This document shows, one piece after another, positions 35,695 through 43,391 of a stretch of DNA of 45,911 nt. The notes beneath the pieces are model-generated. The model saw nothing but the letters and a program-made list of their open reading frames with translations, made no database searches and was not told the origin of the DNA. The translations under genes and the position numbers were made by a program. Position 1 is the first letter of the stretch. Each line of letters begins with the position of its first letter. The stretch is from Planctomycetota bacterium (GTDB lineage Bacteria; Planctomycetota; Planctomycetia; Pirellulales; PLA5): assembly GCA_003576845.1 (NCBI GenBank), contig QEVJ01000080.1, positions 1-45,911 on the forward strand, read 5' to 3'.

Positions 35695-37812
35695 TCACGC
35701 CGCAGCGGCCGTCGTGGCGAGAAACTCCCACGCCGCATCGGGTGGTTCGTTCGGTCCGATCGCGTGGCCGACACGAAGATGCACGTGCTTCACGCGGGCA
35801 TCGTGGCCCGGTTGCGCGACCAACGGCTCGTATCGCAGCGGCACGATCGTCGCGGCAACTTCCGCGCGGAGCGCGGCGACGAACCGCTCGATTTCGGCGA
35901 TGTCGGCCGCACTTCCGGCCGCTACGGCGAGAATGTCTTCGCGCCGCAACGCCGAGAGCGCGTCGCTGCGCAGCGTCTCGAACGTCGTGGCATTCGCCCG
36001 CTCGGCGACGAGCGTCACGTACCCGGCCCGGCGGGCAACGAACCGCGTAATCCGCTCGGCCGAATCCGCGCCGGCGGCCGCCGGTTCGACGACGATGAAC
36101 TTGCACGCCCGATCCGTCGCCGATACTACTTGCAGCGCCTCGCCGAGCGTACCCGCGTTCGTCAGCAGAATCACCGGTCCCGTTCCCGGCAGATTGTGTA
36201 CCTGGTGCAGCGAAAGCTTGACGCGGCCGTAGTTTCGCATCCACGCCACGCTCCGCAGGAAGAAATCGGGTATCCGCCGCCGCAAGTACACGAGCATCCC
36301 GATCGTCGTCACCGCAGCCGTTAGGAAGAGGAGTCGCGGAATGAACATTTTGCGTTCGAGGCCGACGATCTTCTCGTCGTCCGTGCCGAGCGATTCGAGC
36401 ACGCTGCGGCTGGCTTGCATGGTCCCTTCGAACACGGTCGTTACGAGCAGGAAGATGGCGACGGCCGCCAGCCCCGCCGTGGAGTTCAGAAAGTTGCTCG
36501 TGGCGACGAGACTGCCCTTGCTTTGCTTCGGCGCCCGGTCTTGCAAGAGCGTATAAAGCGGCACGATGTACAAACCGGCCGAAACTCCGACGAGGATCAA
36601 ACAGATCACCGTCGGCCAGGTCGACCCGCCGTCGTTCGTCGCCGCCGCGAGCGCCGCGGCCGCCGCCGCGATGAACACGCCGCCGATCGGCACCAGACCC
36701 AACTCGATCTTCGCGCCGCTCAAATATCCGGCCAGCCAACTGCCGATGCCGACGCCCATGCCGATGAACGCCACGAGCATCGCCACGCGCATTTCGGCCT
36801 GCTGGGCTTCGGATGCGTCGGGCACGAAAGCCGCCGTCTCCTCGGCGCCCGGCGGCGGGTTCTCCGCGCCGTCCGGTCGCTCGCCGTGCAGCAGCCTGTC
36901 GAACACGGTCTTCGCCTGATGAGCACGGGCCCGGGCCGCTTGCAGATCCTTCGACGTTTCGCCTTCGTACAATAGAGTCTGACGCAAATAGAGCACCATC
37001 GACGTGAAGAACGCGATGCCGATGACCGCGAGAATCAGCGGCTTCGATCGGCGCACGACGCTGAGGTTGTTGGCCAGCGGGGCCAGAGGATTGAACGTCA
37101 GCGCCCTGTCCCGTGCGGCAGGCGGCACGCGGCCCATGAACATCGAAGCGACCGCCCCGATCACAGCCAGCAAGAACAGCACGAGACCGATGATCCACGT
37201 GCTCCCCGCTACGAGTTCGCCCGATTCGAACGTCGGCTTGAGCGGGCCGTAGAGCAATCCGCCGAACGACGTGCCGATGATTTGCGCGAGAAAGCTCGAA
37301 CCCTCCAAAAACCCGTTGCCCTTGGAGAGTACCGCCGGATGCAGGATTTCGGGCATGATGCCGTACTTGGCGGGCACGAAGAACGCGCTGTGCGTGCCCA
37401 TCAAGAACACGGAGCCAATGGCGATCGCGGCGCTCCAGATGGCCATCGTCCGCGGTTCGCCCCAACCGGCCGCCGCGAGCGTCGGTAACAAGAACCCGAC
37501 CATCGCCAGACCCATCATCGCCACTTCGGCCATTTTCCAGAACACGACGATGTTGCGTTTGCTATACTTGTCCGCCAGCACTCCGGCGAGGGGCGAGAAC
37601 AGGAAGAACGGCGCGACGAAGCACGCGGGCACGATGAAGACGACCGTCTTCTCGTCGATCCACGGCACTTTGGCATAGCGCACGAGCATATCGCTCGCGT
37701 AGAACACCGCGATGATGTGCGTCGCCTGGTCGTTAAACCCGGCGAGAAACTGAGAGAACACCAACCCGAGGTAGGTCGGCGTCTTGAGTGTCGGGGATGG
37801 CCCCTCGGCCAT
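35695..37812 (-). CDS. LplT-like MFS transporter fused to a degenerate acyltransferase domain
   Basis: A 705-residue protein. Residues 1-515 are an MFS permease with the LplT signatures GFNDQATHIIAVFYA and HSAFFVPAKYGIMPE; LplT flips lysophospholipids across the inner membrane. A long charged loop (about 285-340) divides the halves. Residues 525-690 look like a PlsC/Aas acyltransferase (GRVKLSLHQVHNLPGTGPV, then TNAGTLGEAL at 551-560), as in LplT-Aas fusions. The catalytic HxxxxD is replaced by A553 and E558, so this domain should be inactive. AAGGA lies 8 bases before the ATG. Confidence 0.82.
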   Translation of the reverse strand: MAEGPSPTLKTPTYLGLVFSQFLAGFNDQATHIIAVFYASDMLVRYAKVPWIDEKTVVFIVPACFVAPFFLFSPLAGVLADKYSKRNIVVFWKMAEVAMMGLAMVGFLLPTLAAAGWGEPRTMAIWSAAIAIGSVFLMGTHSAFFVPAKYGIMPEILHPAVLSKGNGFLEGSSFLAQIIGTSFGGLLYGPLKPTFESGELVAGSTWIIGLVLFLLAVIGAVASMFMGRVPPAARDRALTFNPLAPLANNLSVVRRSKPLILAVIGIAFFTSMVLYLRQTLLYEGETSKDLQAARARAHQAKTVFDRLLHGERPDGAENPPPGAEETAAFVPDASEAQQAEMRVAMLVAFIGMGVGIGSWLAGYLSGAKIELGLVPIGGVFIAAAAAALAAATNDGGSTWPTVICLILVGVSAGLYIVPLYTLLQDRAPKQSKGSLVATSNFLNSTAGLAAVAIFLLVTTVFEGTMQASRSVLESLGTDDEKIVGLERKMFIPRLLFLTAAVTTIGMLVYLRRRIPDFFLRSVAWMRNYGRVKLSLHQVHNLPGTGPVILLTNAGTLGEALQVVSATDRACKFIVVEPAAAGADSAERITRFVARRAGYVTLVAERANATTFETLRSDALSALRREDILAVAAGSAADIAEIERFVAALRAEVAATIVPLRYEPLVAQPGHDARVKHVHLRVGHAIGPNEPPDAAWEFLATTAAAA

Positions 37813-38014
37813 AGCGCGGATCCTTCGCCAGAGGCGGCGCGGCGGGAAACTCTCGACGAGGACAAGGGTCGCGTTTGCGGCTTAAGAAGCCTTGCGAGGC
37901 CGCCTCAAAAGTCTAGGTTAGACTACTCAGGTTATCACAGGTCCGGGCCGGGGCAAAGGGCGGGGCGCCGATCCAATCGGAGGGGGTTGAGGCATCCACC
38001 GCATGCGCGCACGC

Positions 38015-40087
38015 CTACAACCGATCCAGCGAATCGAGCCACCGCCCCAGGTCCGCCAGATCGTCGCCAGTGAGCGCCGTCATGCCGGCCGGGAGCGACT
38101 TGCCCGTCACCGGATACTTGAGCGCGCGCCAGCGCGCGAGTCCCGCGTCGATGCGGCGGGCTTGGCGCGAATCGGTTGCGTGAGCGCTGTAAATCGCCAA
38201 CGGCGCGAGTGGCTCGGTCGGCGACAATTCGACGGTTGGCGGGAGTGCGGCTTCCGCGACCGCAGCCGCCGTAACGCGACCGCGCAGCGCCGCGGCGAGC
38301 GAAAGTGCGAACGCGCCGTCGGCTCCTTCGCCGAAGAGCGCGACGCGCGTCCGATCGACGCCGTATTTCCCGGCGACGTGTTCCATCGCCCGGCGAACGA
38401 ATTCCGCTTCGCCCGGTTCCCAGACCGCTTGCTTCTTCGAGCGAATGACGAGCAGGATCAATTCGCTCGCGTCGCAGGTCGCTTTCCAGCGCTCGATGAG
38501 TTGCGCTTCGTTCTCTCCGGCGGCGGCTTTCGTCCAGACGACGAGGCCCAGCGGCACGCGGCCTTCGAAACGCTCGGGCACATAGGCCGCCGCCGTTTCG
38601 GCGAACTCGGGCAGCTTGATCGGCGCCGTGCCGAGGTCCAACGACGGCTTCTCGCCCGTGCCAAGACTCGCCCGTGCCGGCGGCAACATGCCCGGCAGCG
38701 CTATGTCGAACCCGCCGAGCACGACATCCACCGTCGCACTCGCCCCGTCGCGCTCGTAAGTGACGCTAAGCTTCTCGCCGGGCGACTTTTCCGTCATCGC
38801 AGCGGCGGCATCGGAACGCGAGGCGATCGGCTTGTCGTCGAGCTTCACGATCTTGTCGCCCGGCTTGAGTCCGGCGGTTTCCGCACCGCTGCCCGGAAGG
38901 ACGTGGCGCACGACGAGCGCCATTTCGTCGCGCCGCGGCAACACACCGAGCGTCGCCCGGACATACGCGGGCAACTCGGCGACCAGTTCGACTTCGTGCG
39001 TGCTCTTGGCGCCGTCGCGTTCGACCTCGATCGTCGCGCGATCGCCGGCGTATTTGCGGCCGAGCGCTTGCCGCAACTGCGCCCCGCGTTCGATCGCCGC
39101 GCCGTCGACGGCGACGATGCGATCGCCGGGCTTGAGTCCCGCCTTCTTCGCCGGCGAGCCGGTCTGGCACGCGCCGATCACCGCGGGCTGCGAGAACAGG
39201 TCCGGACTTTTCAGGCCGATTCCTAGTCGTCCCGGCTTGAGGTTCTCGCCTTTGGCCAGCCGCCGCCAGACCTGCGCGATATGTTCCCACGGCACCGCGA
39301 ACCCGATGCCGGAGTCGTATAATTCGCCGCCTTCGGTTCCGCCGGCGCCGTCGAGCGGCAGCTCGGTGATGAGTCCGAGCACACGGCCGCGGATGTCGAC
39401 GAGCGGCCCGCCGACGTTGTGCGGCGAGATCTTGGCGTCGGTCTGAATCGCCTTACCCCAGACGCGGCCGACCGCGCTCACGACGCCGACGGAAACGCTG
39501 GCGTCCGGTCCGTCGAACGTGCGGCCCAGCGCGATCGCCCATTGACCGGCGGCGATTTCGCGCTGCGGCGCGGCGGTCGGCACGAAAAGCTTCTCCGGCG
39601 AGTCGACTTTGAGCAGCACGACTTGCCGCGACTCGTCCGTCGCCACGCGGCGTGCGGCAAGGCGTTTGCCGTCTGCGAGCGTGACGAGAATCGTCTTGGG
39701 ATCGCCCTCCATCGCCGCCGTGCTGGTAACGATCCAGCCGGCCGCGTCGATTACCACGCCGCTCGATCGCCGCGCGCTCGCGACCGAAGCATCGCCCTCG
39801 GCGGCGCCGAGCGTTTCGACCCGCACGACCGACGGAGCGACATGCTTTGCGGCCGCTCGCAAAGCGAACTCCTCCCGCGCCGAGAAATCGTCAGATTGCG
39901 CAGCGGCGCTCAATTGAAACACGGAGACACGGAGACACGGAGAGAAAAGGCATACGAGCGCGGCGATCACGAGCGACGGAATCGGAATGCAAAAACGAGC
40001 CGCATTCTTCATTCTGCATTCTCCATTCTGCATTCCTCCTCCGTGTCTCCGTGTCTCCGTGTTTCGGAATTGCACGGCGATTCTCAT
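38015..40087 (-). CDS. Secreted trypsin-fold pseudoprotease with two PDZ domains and a hydrolase-like tail
   Basis: A 690-residue HtrA-like protein whose triad is lost. Compared with the active paralogue at 41463-43391, His is replaced by A124 (IVTSTAAME), Asp by Q155 (RQVVLLKV) and Ser by V225 (SPHNVGGPL). Two PDZ domains follow (about 285-370 and 378-458). Residues 500-690 resemble an alpha/beta-hydrolase, but the elbow reads GEGADG (586-591) with Gly in place of the nucleophile Ser. The ATG at 40087 overlaps the previous gene's stop as ATGA. The first 60 residues are mostly repeat-encoded: FRNTETRRH, then MQNGECRMKN, and FSPCLRVSVF in the signal peptide. It is probably a binding or scaffold protein in the periplasm. 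An internal start at the codon for M26 is possible. Confidence 0.85.
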   Translation of the reverse strand: MRIAVQFRNTETRRHGGGMQNGECRMKNAARFCIPIPSLVIAALVCLFSPCLRVSVFQLSAAAQSDDFSAREEFALRAAAKHVAPSVVRVETLGAAEGDASVASARRSSGVVIDAAGWIVTSTAAMEGDPKTILVTLADGKRLAARRVATDESRQVVLLKVDSPEKLFVPTAAPQREIAAGQWAIALGRTFDGPDASVSVGVVSAVGRVWGKAIQTDAKISPHNVGGPLVDIRGRVLGLITELPLDGAGGTEGGELYDSGIGFAVPWEHIAQVWRRLAKGENLKPGRLGIGLKSPDLFSQPAVIGACQTGSPAKKAGLKPGDRIVAVDGAAIERGAQLRQALGRKYAGDRATIEVERDGAKSTHEVELVAELPAYVRATLGVLPRRDEMALVVRHVLPGSGAETAGLKPGDKIVKLDDKPIASRSDAAAAMTEKSPGEKLSVTYERDGASATVDVVLGGFDIALPGMLPPARASLGTGEKPSLDLGTAPIKLPEFAETAAAYVPERFEGRVPLGLVVWTKAAAGENEAQLIERWKATCDASELILLVIRSKKQAVWEPGEAEFVRRAMEHVAGKYGVDRTRVALFGEGADGAFALSLAAALRGRVTAAAVAEAALPPTVELSPTEPLAPLAIYSAHATDSRQARRIDAGLARWRALKYPVTGKSLPAGMTALTGDDLADLGRWLDSLDRL
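39916..40065. repeat. Octanucleotide repeat (ACACGGAG)n, inverted pair
   Basis: Three ACACGGAG units at 39916-39942 and an exact 27-base inverted copy at 40039-40065 flank a 96-base segment. The pair lies in the 5' coding end of the pseudoprotease gene: the copy nearer the start encodes RNTETRRH and the other encodes SPCLRVSVF. It is the same repeat as at 41061 and 41288. Confidence 0.8.
40003..40037. repeat. Heptanucleotide repeat (CATTCTN)n carrying start codons
   Basis: Five 7-base units (CATTCTT, CATTCTG, CATTCTC, CATTCTG, CATTCCT). On the coding minus strand they read GAATGNA repeats just after GGAGGAGG, so they supply several possible ATG codons and a strong ribosome-binding site inside the 5' end of the pseudoprotease gene. 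Confidence 0.75.
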
Positions 40088-41466
40088 GGTTTCGCCCCCG
40101 CTGCTTCGAGCTTGATCTCGACGAGTTCTTCGCCGCGTAAGAGCGTCAGCTTCACCGCGTCGGCCCGGTCGATGCGCTCCAGTCCTTCGACGACGGCGCG
40201 GCACGACGGCGCGAGCTGGTCGTCGATCATCAACACCAGATCGTCCGGGCGAATTCCCGCCCCCGCGGCCGGGCTGCCGTCGCGAACGCGGTCCACATAC
40301 GGCGGCGTTTTCGGCAGCGCGTCGGGCACGAGCACGATGCCCAATCCGGCTAGCGTGTGCGGCTGTTCGGGCTGCGACGCTCGCTCGGTCGTTCGCCGTG
40401 GTCCGCGGCCCGCGGCAAGTTCCGCCACGGCGCCGCGAATCTCGCTCGCCGGCAACGCATAGTTCAACCAGGCGTTCGTTTCCTGACTTCGCAGCTCCTT
40501 ACCGAGCACGCCCAGCAGTTCGCCGCGCGCATTGACGAGCGCGCCGCCGGCCGCTCCCGGATTATTCGTCACCGCGTCGATCACCAGCACGTTGCCGGTA
40601 TACGGCGTGCGATAACTTCCGCGACGCGCGGCAAGCGACGCCTTCGCCGCAACTACGCCGCGCTGCACGCTTGCCGGTTCGTCGCCCGTCGCCACGTTGT
40701 AGAGATTGCTCACCGCGAACACGCGCGAACCCGCGTCAATCGCGTCGAGCGGCGGCGCCTTGGTCAAATCGAAATGCGGAGCGTCTTGCACGTCGACCTT
40801 CAGCACGGCCAGCTCCAGCTTGGGATCGGCGCCGATGAGTGTCCCTTCTAGCCGCCGCCCGTCGTGGAGAATCACCACGACGGTATCCGTGTCGAGCACA
40901 TAGCTCCAGGCCGTAAGGACGTGCCCCTCGGCGGAAATCAACACACCGGTCTGATAAGCCTCCAGGCCGCTCGTTCCGCCGGCGCCGTAAATCTTCACCA
41001 CACGCTGCTGTGTGGACTCGATTGCCGACGCAGGCGCGGCTTGCGCAAGACACATCGATGAAAACACGGAGACACGGAGACACGGAGAGAAGGCTAGCAG
41101 GAGAGCGCACAACGCAACAATTGAAGAACGACGGCCCAGCAGCAGGCCATTGCCGCCGGAAGGTCTACCGAAGACGTTGGGCTTGGTTCGTTTTTTAACG
41201 CAGAGGGCGCAGAGGTTGCGCAGAGGGCGCAGAGAATTCGGCAAGGCACTATCACTTCTGCTTTTCCCATCCGCTGTCTCACAGGCCCTCCGTGCCTCCG
41301 TGTCTCCGTGTTTCAATAGGCGCCTCAACCTCCGGGACGATGTCCTCTGCGTCCTCTGCGCGACCTCCGTGCCCTCTGCGTTAAAAAAGTACCCGCTCGT
41401 TCTTGAGCGAGGCCGAGAACCGTCACGCATCTGCGTCCGAAGCATCGCCAGCCAGGAAGCGTTCAT
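40084..41466 (-). CDS. Secreted trypsin-fold pseudoprotease with one PDZ domain and a repeat-derived leader
   Basis: A 460-residue HtrA-like protein with all three catalytic positions changed: His to S188 (TAWSYV), Asp to E218 (LELAVLKV) and Ser to A306 (NPGAAGGAL). One PDZ domain follows (about 350-440, GSPAAGAGIRPDDLV). The protease domain starts near residue 150, after an apparent signal segment (IVALCALLLAFSPCLRVSVF). The preceding 115 residues are Arg-rich and partly encoded by two nested inverted repeats. ATG 41466 overlaps the stop of the active protease gene as ATGA; no ATG lies between residue 13 and the signal segment, so this start or a non-ATG internal start must be used. Confidence 0.8.
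   Translation of the reverse strand: MNASWLAMLRTQMRDGSRPRSRTSGYFFNAEGTEVAQRTQRTSSRRLRRLLKHGDTEARRACETADGKSRSDSALPNSLRPLRNLCALCVKKRTKPNVFGRPSGGNGLLLGRRSSIVALCALLLAFSPCLRVSVFSSMCLAQAAPASAIESTQQRVVKIYGAGGTSGLEAYQTGVLISAEGHVLTAWSYVLDTDTVVVILHDGRRLEGTLIGADPKLELAVLKVDVQDAPHFDLTKAPPLDAIDAGSRVFAVSNLYNVATGDEPASVQRGVVAAKASLAARRGSYRTPYTGNVLVIDAVTNNPGAAGGALVNARGELLGVLGKELRSQETNAWLNYALPASEIRGAVAELAAGRGPRRTTERASQPEQPHTLAGLGIVLVPDALPKTPPYVDRVRDGSPAAGAGIRPDDLVLMIDDQLAPSCRAVVEGLERIDRADAVKLTLLRGEELVEIKLEAAGAKP
41061..41314. repeat. Outer inverted pair of octanucleotide repeats
   Basis: AACACGGAGACACGGAGACA and on at 41061-41090, and its inverted counterpart at 41288-41314 with one base change, enclose about 200 bases within the 5' coding end of the pseudoprotease gene. 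The inner copy encodes the FSPCLRVSVF part of the signal segment, as in the neighbouring gene. Confidence 0.75.
41191..41388. repeat. Inverted pair of CGCAGAGGG-type repeats
   Basis: TTTTTTAACGCAGAGGGC and further CGCAGAGG units at 41191-41235, with an imperfect inverted copy at 41343-41388 ending GCGTTAAAAAA. They interleave with the octanucleotide pair in the same leader. Translated on the minus strand they give FFNAEGTEVAQRTQR and RPLRNLCALCVKK. The whole region stays free of stop codons in the gene frame. Confidence 0.75.
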
Positions 41467-43391
41467 TTCGCCGCCTCCGGCGCAAGGCGCCATTCCTTGA
41501 CCGATACGGCCGCGAACACGGCTTCGCCGTAGCGGACGTCGATCTTCGTCGGCACACGGAGGCCGTCCTGCTCGCGATAGTCGCCGAAAGCAATCTCGCA
41601 CGGATCGACGCCGTCGTCGGCGAACATCTCCAGCAATACCAGGTCGCCGCCGTTCGGTGTGAAGTAAAACCGCGCCTCGACGCTGCCGTTCACGGCCGCG
41701 AGCACGTCGCATAAATCCTCACGGCCGACGACCGGCGCCGTGCCCCAATAGGTCACTTGCCCGAAGCGTTCCGGACCGTGCCGCAACAGCCGCTGCCAAA
41801 GGTGCAGTGCCACGAGCAGCCCGCCGCTACCGGGCGGATCGCGCGTCGCCGCGAGCTCGGAAGCGAACTTCACTCGCGACAATGCCGCGGGCAGGTCGGC
41901 GAGCGCCTCGCTTTCGCCAATCTCGAAGATCGCCAGGCTATTGTCCGGCAGCACGCCTTTGACGCGCCACACCGGCGCCGTCCGCTCGAACGAGCCCTTT
42001 GACACAAACGCCTTCCACACGCGGTCGCGCTCCCGCTTGTTGAAATGGTAATTCGCGAACCCGCTGCGGGCTTCGTACCAGCGCTTGACCTCCTCCGGCA
42101 TCGCAGGCTTCTTCGCCGCGCCGCCCCACGGACCGGGCAGCGGAATCTTTGGTTCGTCTCGTTCTGCGTCTTTGTCTTTCTCTTTGCCGCCATCGGGCGC
42201 GTCGTCGCTCGGCTTCTCGTCGCTCGGCTTCTTTTCGTCGGGCTGCTTGTCCTCCGGCTGCGGTTTCTTGGGCGGCTGCATTTCTGCCGTCGCGGCTTGG
42301 ACCATCGCCAGCAGTTCCGCTTCGCGATGCACGCCGGCGAGCCGCACGTGCGTCTCGAACCGCTGCCCTTCGCGGCGAAACACGATCGGCACGCGCCAGC
42401 CTTTGGGATGCGAGCCGAGCACGTTCTTCACGGCATTGGCGGAACTCACACGCCGACCGGCGAGGATTTCGATCGCGTCGTCGTAGCGCAGGCCGCGGCG
42501 GTAGGCGTCGGAATCGTCGAGAATGCTGTCGACCCGCGGCCGGCCCTGGTCGTCGCTCGAGACGGTCGCCCCGAGCGTGGCATGATCGACGATTCGCCCG
42601 CCGCGGAGTTGGCCCATGAACCGCTTGATCTGGTTGATCGAGATCGCGTAACCCACGCCGACGTTCACGCGGCCGCGCTTCTCGAACGAGCCGCGGCCGT
42701 TGATGCCGATCACTTTGCCCGCGGCATCGAACAGCGGCCCGCCGGAGTTGCCCGGATTGATCGCCGCGTCGGTCTGAATGCAATCGGCGTATTCAAGCAG
42801 CGTTCCTTCGGGATATTGATAGCGTCCCACTCCGGAGACGATGCCATAGGTGACGGTCGGCTTGAAATCGGTGGCGAGCAGAAACGGATTGCCCGAGCAG
42901 AAAACCCACTGTCCGACTTTCACGGCGTCGCTGTCGGCGAGCTCGGCATGCGGAAAATCGTCGCGGCCGAGCAGCTTGATGAGTCCCACGTCGCCGACGG
43001 GATCGATGCCCACGATCACCGCGTCGTACAGCTTGCCGTCGGCGAGTCCGCACTTCATCCAGTCGCCGCACGCCGACGTGACGTGAAAGTTCGACAGCGC
43101 GTATCCATCGGCGGAGATCAACACGCCCGACCCGCCGCCCTGTCCATCCTGGCCGAACACGGCAACGGTCGTCGCGCGGGCCTGCTCCATCACCTTCACC
43201 CGCCGAGCCTCGGCCGCCAGCACGTCGGCAGGAACATCGAGCGCCTTAGCCGTATCGTCCGCATGAATCGGCAACGCGCACGAAAAGACCGCCGCAAGCG
43301 CAACACTCGCGAAGGTGACCACCTTCGATGCTCGTTGGACCAAGCGAAGCATTCCCCGAATCCCGAATCCCGAATCCTGACCCCCGTTCAT
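41463..43391 (-). CDS. HtrA-like trypsin-fold serine protease, active-site residues intact
   Basis: A 642-residue secreted serine protease of the DegP/HtrA type. The triad is complete: H103 in LSNFHVTSA, D134 in PVGDVGLIKL and S216 in INPGNSGGPLF. A PDZ-like domain (about 265-350) is followed by a Lys/Glu/Pro-rich low-complexity linker (about 370-420) and an unassigned C-terminal domain of about 200 residues. The signal peptide core is VVTFASVALAAVFSCALPIHA. ATG 43391 overlaps the stop of the NPCBM gene as ATGA; the first 13 residues come from a (CCCGAAT)n repeat. A second ATG at 43352 would give a conventional signal peptide. It is the only catalytically plausible member of the three paralogues. 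Confidence 0.9.
   Translation of the reverse strand: MNGGQDSGFGIRGMLRLVQRASKVVTFASVALAAVFSCALPIHADDTAKALDVPADVLAAEARRVKVMEQARATTVAVFGQDGQGGGSGVLISADGYALSNFHVTSACGDWMKCGLADGKLYDAVIVGIDPVGDVGLIKLLGRDDFPHAELADSDAVKVGQWVFCSGNPFLLATDFKPTVTYGIVSGVGRYQYPEGTLLEYADCIQTDAAINPGNSGGPLFDAAGKVIGINGRGSFEKRGRVNVGVGYAISINQIKRFMGQLRGGRIVDHATLGATVSSDDQGRPRVDSILDDSDAYRRGLRYDDAIEILAGRRVSSANAVKNVLGSHPKGWRVPIVFRREGQRFETHVRLAGVHREAELLAMVQAATAEMQPPKKPQPEDKQPDEKKPSDEKPSDDAPDGGKEKDKDAERDEPKIPLPGPWGGAAKKPAMPEEVKRWYEARSGFANYHFNKRERDRVWKAFVSKGSFERTAPVWRVKGVLPDNSLAIFEIGESEALADLPAALSRVKFASELAATRDPPGSGGLLVALHLWQRLLRHGPERFGQVTYWGTAPVVGREDLCDVLAAVNGSVEARFYFTPNGGDLVLLEMFADDGVDPCEIAFGDYREQDGLRVPTKIDVRYGEAVFAAVSVKEWRLAPEAAK
43355..43377. 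repeat. Heptanucleotide repeat (CCCGAAT)n at the protease gene start
   Basis: Three exact CCCGAAT units plus a partial one lie between the ATGA overlap and the signal-peptide codons of the active protease. On the coding strand they read ATTCGGG and supply a GGGG just before the second ATG. The same unit occurs at 545-565. Confidence 0.8.

Noticed and set aside
34733-37465. A 910-residue minus-strand frame spanning the Tat-protein and transporter genes
   Set aside because: It is an out-of-frame reading of two well-supported genes and is dominated by Arg and Gly.
39916-41388. A possible CRISPR array
   Set aside because: Units are 7-9 bases in direct tandem with no spacers, arranged as inverted pairs, and no cas gene is present.
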